Below are positions 36,854-45,434 of a stretch of 64,000 nucleotides of DNA, one piece after another. The notes beneath the pieces were generated by a model. It was not told the DNA's origin. It searched no databases and saw only the letters and a program-made list of their open reading frames with translations. A program made the translations under genes and the position numbers. Position 1 is the first letter of the stretch, and each line of letters begins with the position of its first letter. This DNA is from a virus: positions 1 to 64,000 of the IMG/VR virus record IMGVR_UViG_3300032236_000765; one strand, given 5' to 3'.

Positions 36854-39095
36854 CACCGATCCTTGCAGCCTGTTTTTGAGTCACATTAAATACAATCTCA
36901 CCGTTTTCCATAACTGCCATGATATTTGCGTTATTGATACGTTCAAACAAAATCTTCTTAGAGAGCGGCACACGAACAACCTCATCGATCTTTCGTGCTA
37001 GAGGACGTGCACCCATCTTGCTATCATATCCAATTTCTGCAAGGTGATCAACCACTGACTCAGCTAGATTGAGAGTGATATTATGCTTGTCTAGTAGCGG
37101 CTTCTTGAGTTCTTCCACAAACTTGATAACAATCTTCTTGATAGAAAGATGATCCAGCTTGTTGAACTTGCAGACCATATCAAGGCGATTTCGGAACTCA
37201 GGCTTGAAGAACTGCTTGAGAGCCTTATCATCTTCACCTGTTCGTTCAAGGCTACCGAATCCGATATTGTTTCGTTCGTTGTCAGCCGAACCTAGATTTG
37301 AAGTCAGGATGATGAGGGTATTCTTCATCGAAACCTGCTTACCATTCGATCCAGTGATGACACCTTCATCCAACATCTGCAAGAAGATGTTAAAGATATC
37401 TGGGTGAGCCTTTTCAACTTCATCGAACAGCAGGATTGAGTGCGGGTTCTTGCTCAGGTCTGAAATTAGGCGTCCACCTTGTACTTGTGAATCACCAAAG
37501 CCCACATAACCCGGGGGAGGACCAATCAAGCTGCTTACGCTATGCTTCTCACTGTACTCAGACATATCGTACTTGAGAAGCGGCATATCCAAATTCTTAG
37601 ACAGCAGCTTGGCCAATTCTGTTTTACCCGTGCCCGTCGGGCCCAAGAACAAGAAGCTCGCAATCGGTTTCTTATCGTTACCGATTCCCGCAAACGAGAC
37701 ATACACACGTTCAAGAACCTTATCCACAGTCTCATCCTGACCGTAGAGCTTGTTCTTGACATTCATTTCAAGGTGATTGATGCGATCATAATTATCACCG
37801 CTCAACTTGTCAGCAGGAACACCAGTGAACTTCTCCACCTGTTCATGAATGAGTTCTTTGGTGATCATCGCATCCTTGTTTTCGAGCACCCGCTGCTTTG
37901 CACATGCAGCATCGATCAGGTCAATAGACTTGTCAGGATTCTTACGATCATGAATATAACGATCTGCATTGTCAACCGCAGCTTCGATTGCTTCCTCAGT
38001 GATGTTCACTTCATGGAATTCGCTCAGACGAGCTGCGAGACCATTGAGAATGCGAATCGTAGAATCACGAGAAGGTTCATCAATCGTTACCTTGTAGAAT
38101 CGACGCATCAATGCACGATCCTTCTCAAACGATTCATAGAACTCTTCCCAAGTTGTAGAAGCAATCACCTTGAGATTACCCTTAGTAATAGCAGGCTTCA
38201 ACATGTTTGCGAAGTCTGTTCCACCGCCGTTACCTGTATTGCCTGCACCCTGCATTGTATGTGCTTCGTCGATGAACAGAATCGCTTTCTTCTTTACAGA
38301 AAGTGCTTCAAGGACATTCTTGACCTTTTCTTCAAAGTCACCGCGATAGCGAGACCCTGCTAGCAGCGAACCAATCTCAAGTGAATAGAGTTCGTAGCCT
38401 GATAAGAATTCAGGAACTTCATCATCCACGATTGCATTAGCGATTCCTTCTGCGATTGCAGTCTTACCGACACCCGGGTCACCGACCATCAATACGTTGG
38501 ACTTGAAACGCTTTGCGAGAACATTAATGATATCATTGATCTCTGACGCACGACCAATGACCGGCTCAAGCTTGCCCTTACGAGCAAGGTCGGTGAGATT
38601 GATCGTGTATTCTTCGAGGATCTCGTCAGCTTGATTATCAGAAATATTACCAACAAAGTCACCGCCCTTGTAATGGCGCTGCCAGTGAACGAGGAACTCA
38701 CTTTTGGTGACACCATACTTCAGAAGGAAGTAATGACCGTGGCTGTTATTCTCATGGATGATGCTCATATACAAGTCAATCGTTGTGACTTGTCGGCGAC
38801 CGCTGAACAGAACCTGCGTGACACTGCGATTCATCACACGTTCAAGCGTGTTGGTTCGCTTAGGAAGGATATTAGGATCCTTGCTTTCGATAGCATGGAG
38901 ACCATTCAAGTATGCTTCTACTTCTTGAATCATTAGTTCGATTTCAACACCGAAACTATTCAGGCATTTCTTGAACGGTGGGTGAGAGATGAGTGACCAT
39001 AGTAGATGTTCTACTGTGCAATATTCATGCTGGCGTTCCTTTGCAGAACCTATTGCACGTTCAATGATATTTTCAATCTCAGGGGAAGGTTGCAA
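36825..39095 (-). CDS. clpA: ClpA-type AAA+ unfoldase
   Basis: 756 residues, the usual ClpA length. N-domain (1-150) with the Clp N repeats, AAA1 Walker A GDPGVGKTA near 204 and Walker B ILFIDEAH, AAA2 Walker A GPTGTGKT near 484 with LLFDEVEKAH, and a C-terminal sensor-2 ARPLARKI. No ClpB-type middle coiled coil is present. A NNIGFGS loop in AAA2 matches the IGF/L loop that docks ClpP, so the phage unfoldase may feed host ClpP. No clpP gene was found here. DnaJ is directly upstream. Confidence 0.92.
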   Translation of the reverse strand: MQPSPEIENIIERAIGSAKERQHEYCTVEHLLWSLISHPPFKKCLNSFGVEIELMIQEVEAYLNGLHAIESKDPNILPKRTNTLERVMNRSVTQVLFSGRRQVTTIDLYMSIIHENNSHGHYFLLKYGVTKSEFLVHWQRHYKGGDFVGNISDNQADEILEEYTINLTDLARKGKLEPVIGRASEINDIINVLAKRFKSNVLMVGDPGVGKTAIAEGIANAIVDDEVPEFLSGYELYSLEIGSLLAGSRYRGDFEEKVKNVLEALSVKKKAILFIDEAHTMQGAGNTGNGGGTDFANMLKPAITKGNLKVIASTTWEEFYESFEKDRALMRRFYKVTIDEPSRDSTIRILNGLAARLSEFHEVNITEEAIEAAVDNADRYIHDRKNPDKSIDLIDAACAKQRVLENKDAMITKELIHEQVEKFTGVPADKLSGDNYDRINHLEMNVKNKLYGQDETVDKVLERVYVSFAGIGNDKKPIASFLFLGPTGTGKTELAKLLSKNLDMPLLKYDMSEYSEKHSVSSLIGPPPGYVGFGDSQVQGGRLISDLSKNPHSILLFDEVEKAHPDIFNIFLQMLDEGVITGSNGKQVSMKNTLIILTSNLGSADNERNNIGFGSLERTGEDDKALKQFFKPEFRNRLDMVCKFNKLDHLSIKKIVIKFVEELKKPLLDKHNITLNLAESVVDHLAEIGYDSKMGARPLARKIDEVVRVPLSKKILFERINNANIMAVMENGEIVFNVTQKQAARIGDDGIIQLEN

Positions 39096-39119
39096 TCTTT
39101 AAATCCTTTTCAATTTTAT

Positions 39120-39926
39120 TTAGTTTGAGGTATTCTGATGTTGCTTGATAGTATCTATGATGTCAGAGTTTATATTAGCAGGGATGAATGGCTTAAGCAA
39201 GAGTATTTGGTCTCCTCGCATACCATTTCCTGCAGGCATACCATATCCACCTAATCTAATCTGTTGATATGGTTGCGTTCCTGCAGGTATGTTGACTTCT
39301 AAGGTACTTCCACTTAATGTCGTAAATTCTACCTTAGTACCTACAATCAAATCAAGCACCGATATAGAGACATTTGAATATAGATTATCGCCTTCACGGT
39401 TAAACTTGAGATCAGGCTGGATAACAAATTCGATTATGAGTGAAGCTTCATCCAATACATTATCATAACGCACGTTTTGACCTGATTGAATTCCTTCAGG
39501 TATCTTTATGGTAATCGCTTTCATACCCATAGGGGTACCTAGCTGTAGTATCTGTTCTGCCCCATTATAAACATCAAGCAATGATATGGATACGCGGGTG
39601 CGATAAACCTGTCGCTGTGAGGTTTGAGATTGGTGAAATGGATTGTTTTGTCCAAATGCTTGAGAGAACAATCCATTTAAATCAAATCCATTAATATTAA
39701 ATGAAAAACCTCCCGGATGATTCATAAATTGTTGTGGAGCAGGATTATCATACGCAGCACGTTTCTGAGGATCGCTCAGTGTATCATATGCTGTTTGGAT
39801 TTCTTGGAATTTGTTTTGATCGCCGCCCCTATCAGGATGGTGCTGCATCGCAAGTTTGCGATATGCTTTTTTGATTTCTTCTGCTGAGGCGGTACGCTGT
39901 ATGCCTAGAGTATTATAATGATCCAT
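39120..39926 (-). CDS. DnaJ/CbpA-type J-domain co-chaperone
   Basis: 268 residues from the ATG at 39926. J domain ([34 protein letters not shown]) contains the essential HPD, followed by a Gly/Phe/Asn-rich linker and two C-terminal beta domains ([42 protein letters not shown]). The zinc finger is missing, so it is a type II/CbpA-like protein that would stimulate DnaK. The earlier in-frame ATG at 39932 abuts the -10 box, so 39926 is the likely start of a leaderless mRNA. Confidence 0.92.
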   Translation of the reverse strand: MDHYNTLGIQRTASAEEIKKAYRKLAMQHHPDRGGDQNKFQEIQTAYDTLSDPQKRAAYDNPAPQQFMNHPGGFSFNINGFDLNGLFSQAFGQNNPFHQSQTSQRQVYRTRVSISLLDVYNGAEQILQLGTPMGMKAITIKIPEGIQSGQNVRYDNVLDEASLIIEFVIQPDLKFNREGDNLYSNVSISVLDLIVGTKVEFTTLSGSTLEVNIPAGTQPYQQIRLGGYGMPAGNGMRGDQILLLKPFIPANINSDIIDTIKQHQNTSN

Positions 39927-39932
39927 TGTCAT

Positions 39933-39961
39933 AATATAACACCCAGAGAATTATTTGTCAA
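39933..39961 (-). promoter_or_regulatory. Sigma-70 promoter, leaderless DnaJ mRNA
   Basis: TTGACA (39956-39961), 17-bp spacer, TATATT (39933-39938), then 6 nt and the ATG at 39926: +1 coincides with the start codon. No Shine-Dalgarno sequence. Confidence 0.8.
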
Positions 39962-39965
39962 GTGT

Positions 39966-40535
39966 TTACTTACCTGGAACTGCCGCCCCTACCGCAGTCG
40001 ATACTGTTGATGCACCTTGAATCTTCTCTTGAGTACGACCATATGCAGCAATACCTAAAACAGCACCCATTGCGATATGGAATAGACCAGCACCCTGAAG
40101 TGATAGTGGTTGCCATGGTGTAGTGACACTACCCTTGCTCATTGCTTGAAGTACAGACCAAGCGACAGGGAAAATGATAAAGTCACATACACAAACTGCC
40201 ATGTACATCCAACCCATCATTGGGCGCCACTTCTTATTGATGAAGTCTTCATTTGTATTTGCGACTAGTACATCTGCACCTTGTGCAGCATTGCTTCCGG
40301 CTTGGGTTAATGCGGCATTATTAAGATTCATCAACTGATTTGCTTGTTCATTTTTTTGTTGCATATCTTTATAAAACTCCTTATCAGTTACCATACTTTG
40401 TGTATGCTCGTCATTCTTACCTATGACTTGTAATTCAGGACTAGCATTCTTTTCTGGAAGAATCAAGGTAGTACTGGATGCAGTGTTATCGGTTGAGGAG
40501 ACATCATTATCGTCGTTGTCAGTATCGTCCGCCAT
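39966..40535 (-). CDS. Holin of the 3-TM superfamily
   Basis: 189 residues. A long acidic/Asn-rich N-terminus (1-105) precedes NKKWRPMMGWMYMAVCVCDFIIFPVAWSVL and TTPWQPLSLQGAGLFHIAMGAVLGIAAYGR. This R-W-R-P...TPWQPL.LQGAGL..IAMGA pattern is the conserved core of the Holin_3TM family. It would form the lysis lesion that releases the endolysin. It lies directly beside DnaJ rather than the endolysin. Confidence 0.85.
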   Translation of the reverse strand: MADDTDNDDNDVSSTDNTASSTTLILPEKNASPELQVIGKNDEHTQSMVTDKEFYKDMQQKNEQANQLMNLNNAALTQAGSNAAQGADVLVANTNEDFINKKWRPMMGWMYMAVCVCDFIIFPVAWSVLQAMSKGSVTTPWQPLSLQGAGLFHIAMGAVLGIAAYGRTQEKIQGASTVSTAVGAAVPGK

Positions 40536-40538
40536 AAA

Positions 40539-41081
40539 TTAAATCCTTGCCATGTCTTTTATATTTTTGATATACTCATCTTCTGAATAAGTTGGTTTAG
40601 TTTTCAACCCTGCAATAGTGCGAAATTCATTGAGTTCTTCTTCTGATTCTTTTCTAGCTTTATATTCATTTGGGTTAAGAATCATATTCTTTGCGATGAT
40701 AATCGGATCAGCCGGAACTACTGTACCTTCGATATTTATTTTCCAATTTTTTAATTTTATTCCAGTCAATGTTTCTAGATCAGAGAGTAAATCACAGATA
40801 CGTGTTGGAACTTTAGAACGACGATCCATTTCAACGAATACTAGATATTTTCCTGGTTCCAATTCACCGTCACTGATGCTCGCATCTAGTACCCAGTCAT
40901 AACCTCTCTCAAACCATGTAACTAAATCTGTTCCTGCTAGCTTAGAATTTACCATGAAAGTTAAGGTGACTATATCCTTATCGGGGCCCATCTTAGCTGC
41001 ATATTCATCAACTGTGATTGTATTCTTCAGTTGATCTTTCATATCCATATATTCAAGGCCTTCGTTTAATGTTCTCATCAT
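40539..41081 (-). CDS. Probable internal virion protein
   Basis: 180 residues. Start MMRTLNEGLEYM; the second ATG (41078) gives MRTLNEGLE with L-N-E and G-L-E, like the targeting leaders elsewhere. Mixed alpha/beta domain (DIVTLTFMVNSKLAGTDLVTWFERGYDWVLDASISDGELEPGKYLVFVEM). Function unknown; it sits between holin and a structural gene, 3 nt from the next start. Confidence 0.6.
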   Translation of the reverse strand: MMRTLNEGLEYMDMKDQLKNTITVDEYAAKMGPDKDIVTLTFMVNSKLAGTDLVTWFERGYDWVLDASISDGELEPGKYLVFVEMDRRSKVPTRICDLLSDLETLTGIKLKNWKINIEGTVVPADPIIIAKNMILNPNEYKARKESEEELNEFRTIAGLKTKPTYSEDEYIKNIKDMARI

Positions 41082-41086
41082 TGCAC

Positions 41087-41677
41087 CTATATTTGTAAGC
41101 CCTGGCCTGCTGGGTTAGGTTGACCTTGTGCTACATTTGGATTCTGATCACCTGTCTTAGTTGTATCATCCAAATCTTCATTGTATGCATCTTCGATTTC
41201 ACTTAGGTCAATCGTAGCATCAGCAATATCAATACTACCTTCTTTGATATCATCCATGAGTTCTAGCGGAATCTCGATTTCAACAAACCATACTTTACGT
41301 TTTTGCATCTTAGGATATCTAGTGCTTGGAACAAAATCTTCATAATCTTTTACTTCGACCGGAACCTCAAGTTCTGATTTTCCAAAACGTACATTGCATC
41401 CTATATTTGTCAAGCGCAATGCTCCCTTAGGATCAGGCATTAGCTTATATGGCCACATGAATATACATTTACAAGAATATCGTCCTAAGACAGGACCTTG
41501 TACTAGTTCTCCTATTATCCAGTTTTTATATGCATACAAATCTGCTTCATCAAGAACACGCTCGAAATCAAGCAAGCTGGAAATAGACCCGTCACTCATA
41601 TAGACGCCTCGGATGGTATCTACGATGCTGACGAAGTTAATATCATTAAAGAATGAATCTGCTGGTAAACTTTTCAT
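41087..41677 (-). CDS. Hypothetical virion-associated protein
   Basis: 196 residues from the ATG at 41677 (MKSLPADSFFNDINFVSIVD). The 25 upstream in-frame residues would cover the late box. Beta-rich core (LGRYSCKCIFMWPYKLMPDPKGALRLTNIGCNVRFGKSELEVPVEV) then an acidic tail (IDIADATIDLSEIEDAYNEDLDD) and a Gln/Asn/Pro end. Not recognised. Confidence 0.6.
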   Translation of the reverse strand: MKSLPADSFFNDINFVSIVDTIRGVYMSDGSISSLLDFERVLDEADLYAYKNWIIGELVQGPVLGRYSCKCIFMWPYKLMPDPKGALRLTNIGCNVRFGKSELEVPVEVKDYEDFVPSTRYPKMQKRKVWFVEIEIPLELMDDIKEGSIDIADATIDLSEIEDAYNEDLDDTTKTGDQNPNVAQGQPNPAGQGLQI

Positions 41678-41682
41678 GATTG

Positions 41683-41690
41683 TATTTATC
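41683..41690 (-). promoter_or_regulatory. Late-type promoter GATAAATA, leaderless geometry
   Basis: GATAAATA, 5 nt (CAATC), ATG at 41677. No Shine-Dalgarno sequence. Confidence 0.6.
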
Positions 41691-41857
41691 TTTGGTAAGA
41701 CCAAAATGAGGAAAGGGTTAAACTTCCAGTAATCAAGTACTGTATTTATCACCGGAAACTATTTAACACGTACTCATAGATTACTCAATATGCCGTTTTT
41801 AAATACATCTGAGAACAAAAGTTCTCCAGTAAAATATAATATCTTAGGAGATCAAAC

Positions 41858-42637
41858 TTGCCTAAAAGAAGATCAAACGCACAACCAAGAGACAGAGACA
41901 GAGAATATAACAGAAAGAGATATTCAGACGAGAAGACGTTCTACATGAAAGAGTCCAAGACAATCGACTTTAATCAAACCCAACCCAAGAAAGTCCGAAA
42001 ACCAGTCGAGCTAGTGCCTCAGAGCATAAATCAGGAAAAATACATCATCGCATTGACCGACCCTGAAACAGATATCGTAGTGGTAAGTGGACCTGCGGGA
42101 ACAGGTAAGACATATCTAGCAATGCTAGCAGCCATCAAAGCGATGAGACAAGGAGACTGTAATAAAATTTTACTAACAAGACCGGCCGTAGCCGTCGATG
42201 ATGAGAAGCATGGATTCTTACCTGGCGACCTAAATTCTAAAATGGAACCGTGGGTAAGACCTCTATTCGACGTACTAAAAGAGTTCTATACTACAACAGA
42301 ACTCGAATATATGGTCAAAGAACAAGTTATCGAAATTGTTCCACTAGCATTCTGCCGTGGACGCAATTTTAAACATAGTTGGATCATACTAGATGAAGCT
42401 CAGAACGCTACACCTAGCCAGATGAAAATGTTGATGACTAGAATCGGTGAAGGGAGTAAGATAGTCATTACTGGAGATGTGGAACAGACTGATCGTAGAA
42501 CACCTGAAAATGGACTTTTGGACCTAAAGTACAAGATTGAAAATTATCGTGTACCTGGAATGAAAGCGTGTGAGTTTGACGTTAAGGATATTAGAAGACA
42601 TGAAATTATCGAACATGTCTTGAAAATGTATTCATGA
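41858..42637 (+). CDS. phoH: PhoH-family ATPase
   Basis: 259 residues. TTG start at 41858 with a strong TTAGGAG; basic disordered N-terminus, then VSGPAGTGKTYLAMLAAI (Walker A near 77), RPAVAVDDEKHGFLPGDLNSKMEPW, GRNFKHSWIILDEAQNATPSQMKMLMTRIGEGSKIVITGDVEQTD. This is the complete PhoH core, a probable RNA/nucleotide-dependent ATPase common in marine and T4-like phages. A + strand singleton; a hairpin GAGAAC/GTTCTC (41811-41826) and a TATAAT (41835-41840) lie upstream. Confidence 0.92.
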   Translation: MPKRRSNAQPRDRDREYNRKRYSDEKTFYMKESKTIDFNQTQPKKVRKPVELVPQSINQEKYIIALTDPETDIVVVSGPAGTGKTYLAMLAAIKAMRQGDCNKILLTRPAVAVDDEKHGFLPGDLNSKMEPWVRPLFDVLKEFYTTTELEYMVKEQVIEIVPLAFCRGRNFKHSWIILDEAQNATPSQMKMLMTRIGEGSKIVITGDVEQTDRRTPENGLLDLKYKIENYRVPGMKACEFDVKDIRRHEIIEHVLKMYS

Positions 42638-42644
42638 GAATACG

Positions 42645-42676
42645 GTAAACGGGGCTAATGCCCCGTTTACTTTTTT
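42645..42676. terminator. Bidirectional intrinsic terminator
   Basis: GTAAACGGGGC/GCCCCGTTTAC (11 bp) with loop TAAT, then TTTTTT on the + strand. It ends PhoH and overlaps the convergent gene's stop at 42667. Confidence 0.9.
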
Positions 42677-42969
42677 AGCGTCTGTTGTAGACTAGCACGT
42701 TGTTTCTCTACTGTAGCAGTGAGCGGAGCTTCACGCTCTAACTGTTCCACTAGTGTAGGATAAACCTTAGCATAATAGTCACGCATTAGTTCAAATGTAG
42801 TAGGATGTTCCTTACCTTCAATGACACATTTGACTACCTTATTCTCAGCAAAGTCAAGAATAACACTATGCGAGTTCATATCAGAGGTGCGAACTCGCTT
42901 ACCGACAGTGACCATTTCGTCAATCTGTCCATTTTCTTTTCTAGCAAAAGTGATCAATAGGTATCTCAT
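42667..42969 (-). CDS. Hypothetical protein (100 aa)
   Basis: N-terminal beta hairpins (RYLLITFARKENGQIDEMVTVGKRVR, SHSVILDFAENKVVKCVIEG) then a helical C-terminus. Conserved-looking and small, in the clamp-loader operon (overlap of 4 bp with the upstream gene). Not recognised. Confidence 0.6.
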   Translation of the reverse strand: MRYLLITFARKENGQIDEMVTVGKRVRTSDMNSHSVILDFAENKVVKCVIEGKEHPTTFELMRDYYAKVYPTLVEQLEREAPLTATVEKQRASLQQTLKK

Positions 42970-43424
42970 TCATGTTCCTCCCAATCATTATATTCAACTT
43001 CAAACTGTTCTTTGAATCTATCTCTATAAATTTCTTTAGCGTGTTCTAAAAAAGTTTCATACAAATCATTTATATAATCTTCTTTGCTCATAAAATTCAA
43101 AGGATCAATTGCTTGCGTAAAGCAAATATTAGATGCATAAGTGAAATAGCTGTATTCTAATTTACTTTCTCTATCATAAATCTCATCAACTATAGATTTT
43201 TGAATAGGATTGTTTTTAGCATATTCTGATTTGACTTTTTTATCTTCTTGTTCAACTTCTTGACAGTAGATTTTATATTCAGCTAAAGTCATCTTTGAAA
43301 TCATTTCCTCAGTTTCGATTATGATGTCAGGAAGCTTTAGTTCTTTAAATCGTTTTACTCTCTGCTTTCTTTCTTCTTGAAATTTTTTATTTCTAGTAAT
43401 AGTATCTTCAATAATTTCAGTCAT
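42966..43424 (-). CDS. Hypothetical helical protein (152 aa)
   Basis: Highly charged, helical, coiled-coil-like N-terminus (KKFQEERKQRVKRFKELKLPDIIIETEEM) and an acidic C-terminus. It overlaps the next gene by 4 bp and follows the clamp loader by 19 nt, so replication-associated by position only. Confidence 0.6.
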   Translation of the reverse strand: MTEIIEDTITRNKKFQEERKQRVKRFKELKLPDIIIETEEMISKMTLAEYKIYCQEVEQEDKKVKSEYAKNNPIQKSIVDEIYDRESKLEYSYFTYASNICFTQAIDPLNFMSKEDYINDLYETFLEHAKEIYRDRFKEQFEVEYNDWEEHE

Positions 43425-43443
43425 TTTTCAACTCCAAAATAGA

Positions 43444-44367
43444 TCATGACGTTAGTTCAACTAGTGTTGCTGCAAGACTGATTTCAGGGATACCGACGAG
43501 CGGCAGATTCGCAAGACCATTACGAATGATAATGATTGCAGCATCCTTCTTCTCTTGCGACTTGCCCCAGAGATCAAGATTGTCATACATGAATCGATAA
43601 CAATCTTCGATGCGGGTTGGATACAAACTGATGTACTGCATCAACTGCTGACGCCCTTCAAGAATATTTCCTGCTTTGAAAAGCTCAGTAGCAGCGATAA
43701 GAATCTCGTCCTCACTGGAACCTTGTGCTTGTGCAGGATGCAACTTGCCTGAAGTTGAGTTATGTTGTAACTGATTTAGGCACTTGCGAAGATCAGGATA
43801 AGTTGCACGAACATATGTGTCAAGGTCATCCAACTCAAATTCGATATTCTCTGTGATTAGCACCGTGGCTGCACGAGCAGTGAAGTCAGTCATATCAGGC
43901 TTTGCGATATGAAACTCATGGCAGCGAGACTTGAGTGCTGGAATGATCTTATGCTGATAGTTACAAGTCAGAATGTATCGCACCGTCTGATGATACGCTT
44001 CCATATCATTACGCAATGCTGCCTGAGCTGGCTGAGTCAGATAGTCAGCTTCGTCTAGAAGAACTACCTTGAACTTACCAAACGGCATAGTCTGAACGAA
44101 GCTATTGATACGTTCACGCAGATTGTCGATGCCATTCTCACGTGAAGCATTGATCTCTAGAACATCGAATTCTTCTACTCCCAGCTCATGAATGAGAACC
44201 TTAGCGAGCGTAGTCTTACCTGTACCCGGATCACCGCTCAACAGAAGATGGGGAATAGAACCATCACGAATCCAGAACTCGACTTGTTCCTTCTGACGGT
44301 CATTCACGAATACGTAGTCGCTCACCTTTTTAGGGCGATGCGCTTCTACCCAGAGTTTATTTTTCAC
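43444..44367 (-). CDS. Sliding-clamp loader large subunit (T4 gp44-like)
   Basis: 307 residues. AAA+ core: HRPKKVSDYVF, LLSGDPGTGKTTLAKVL (Walker A near 44), VVLLDEADYLT (Walker B), the arginine-finger SRC motif in IIPALKSRCHEFHI, and a C-terminal helical collar. Length and motifs fit T4 gp44, which with gp62 loads the gp45 clamp. No gp62/gp45 was recognised in this window. Confidence 0.9.
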   Translation of the reverse strand: MKNKLWVEAHRPKKVSDYVFVNDRQKEQVEFWIRDGSIPHLLLSGDPGTGKTTLAKVLIHELGVEEFDVLEINASRENGIDNLRERINSFVQTMPFGKFKVVLLDEADYLTQPAQAALRNDMEAYHQTVRYILTCNYQHKIIPALKSRCHEFHIAKPDMTDFTARAATVLITENIEFELDDLDTYVRATYPDLRKCLNQLQHNSTSGKLHPAQAQGSSEDEILIAATELFKAGNILEGRQQLMQYISLYPTRIEDCYRFMYDNLDLWGKSQEKKDAAIIIIRNGLANLPLVGIPEISLAATLVELTS

Positions 44368-44370
44368 AGC

Positions 44371-44547
44371 TTAATCCTTCGGTTCATCAAACATCATTTT
44401 TAGCATAGGATCATCATTTGTGTCAACGTCTAATTTGTCCGATTGCTTGACTTCTTTATACATGGAATAGGCTAATGCGCCCATACCGATAAAGCCCATT
44501 ATGAATGGAATAGCCTTGACGAATCTATGCTTAAAATCTTCGTTCAT
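44371..44547 (-). CDS. Small membrane protein (58 aa)
   Basis: One hydrophobic segment (about 11-30, FVKAIPFIMGFIGMGALAYSMYK), basic N-terminus, acidic C-terminal tail ending FDEPKD. The ATG at 44547 is 5-6 nt below the -10 box, so its mRNA is probably leaderless. It is followed 3 nt later by the clamp loader. Confidence 0.65.
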   Translation of the reverse strand: MNEDFKHRFVKAIPFIMGFIGMGALAYSMYKEVKQSDKLDVDTNDDPMLKMMFDEPKD

Positions 44548-44552
44548 GATGA

Positions 44553-44581
44553 ATTGTAGCTTTCTGAAGGGTAGGAGTCAA
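44553..44581 (-). promoter_or_regulatory. Sigma-70 promoter of the clamp-loader operon, leaderless
   Basis: TTGACT (44576-44581), 17-bp spacer, TACAAT (44553-44558), then TCATC and the ATG. Confidence 0.78.
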
Positions 44582-44589
44582 GATAAAAG

Positions 44590-44613
44590 TTGAGGGGAAT
44601 TTCTTCCCCTCAA
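44590..44613 (-). terminator. Intrinsic terminator of the GroES-like gene
   Basis: TTGAGGGGAA/TTCCCCTCAA (10 bp) with a GAAA-type loop on the transcript and a following CTTTTATC. It lies directly upstream of the promoter at 44553. Confidence 0.85.
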
Positions 44614-44618
44614 CCCAT

Positions 44619-44984
44619 TTAACTTACTTTGTCACTCATTGTATAATCGTTTACTTTTTCGTCACTTATTAATAAAATATCATTTGGATCTACCTTACGG
44701 ATTACTTTCTCGCCTTCATCGTCTTCAATAGTTTGTCCACGACTCCAACGACCGTGTGCTATCATAATATATTGACCAACTTCAACATCTTTTACATCAG
44801 GACCGATTGCATAGACTTGTGCCCAGCGCGGACGGATACCTGAACTTTTCATGTCATCATCGGGAAGTATAAGTCCACCCCGACTCAGACGCTCCTTAAA
44901 TTCCATTCCGTGGACTAGAATGGTATCCTTTAATGGTCTAATCTTTTTTACGCTAGTTACTGTTAAGTTTCGTCTATTTGACAT
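44619..44984 (-). CDS. GroES-like co-chaperonin (functional counterpart of T4 gp31)
   Basis: 121 residues. The Cpn10 barrel pattern is clear: IRPLKDTILVHGMEFKERLSRGGLILPDD (with the mobile-loop GGLILP), VYAIGPDVKDVEVGQYIMI and NDILLISDE. Length is slightly above bacterial GroES, like phage co-chaperonins. It would cap host GroEL to fold phage proteins. Confidence 0.85.
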   Translation of the reverse strand: MSNRRNLTVTSVKKIRPLKDTILVHGMEFKERLSRGGLILPDDDMKSSGIRPRWAQVYAIGPDVKDVEVGQYIMIAHGRWSRGQTIEDDEGEKVIRKVDPNDILLISDEKVNDYTMSDKVS

Positions 44985-44986
44985 GT

Positions 44987-45391
44987 TTATTTAGTTTTCT
45001 TAGTTTGTTCATCCGGGATCACGAAATCAGGAGCTTCACTCGCAGGTTTGACTACTACCTTTTGTGCTTCTGCTGCCTTGATCATTTCAATCTCTGCATC
45101 AGCATGATCGTCTTCCAATTCTAACTCATCTGGATGGAGTTCTTCATTGGATACTGAATCGACCGTTGCTACATTTTCAGGTTTCATCACATTAGTAGCA
45201 CGATTAGATACTGTGCGTTGATATCCTTCTCCTACCTTTCTAGTCACAGGAACTATAACCTTTCCTTGACTATCAATGGTATCACCGCGAGCGTTGACTT
45301 TCATATTTCCTACTGCGCGTACATTTTCATTTTTTGAAGCTAGCTTGGTCATATCGACCATCTTGCCTAGTGCTGAACGATACTGTGGCAT
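44987..45391 (-). CDS. Hypothetical protein with acidic C-terminus
   Basis: 134 residues. A basic N-terminal part (SALGKMVDMTKLASKNENVRAVG, DSQGKVIVPVTRKVGEGYQRTV) and an acidic, disordered C-terminus. Resembles short conserved proteins of T4-like phages; function unknown. 2 nt upstream of the co-chaperonin, so it is an operon partner. Confidence 0.6.
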   Translation of the reverse strand: MPQYRSALGKMVDMTKLASKNENVRAVGNMKVNARGDTIDSQGKVIVPVTRKVGEGYQRTVSNRATNVMKPENVATVDSVSNEELHPDELELEDDHADAEIEMIKAAEAQKVVVKPASEAPDFVIPDEQTKKTK

Positions 45392-45411
45392 ATTGTTCTC
45401 CTTTATTCTTC

Positions 45412-45419
45412 TATTTATA
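45412..45419 (-). promoter_or_regulatory. T4-late-type promoter TATAAATA
   Basis: Exact TATAAATA, then a 20-nt leader with AAAGGAGAAC before the ATG at 45391. Confidence 0.6.
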
Positions 45420-45434
45420 CTCGTATAACATCGA

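Noticed and set aside
37542-38363. A 273-residue plus-strand frame
   Set aside because: It lies wholly within clpA on the opposite strand. Its composition is that of an antisense shadow and there is no start signal.
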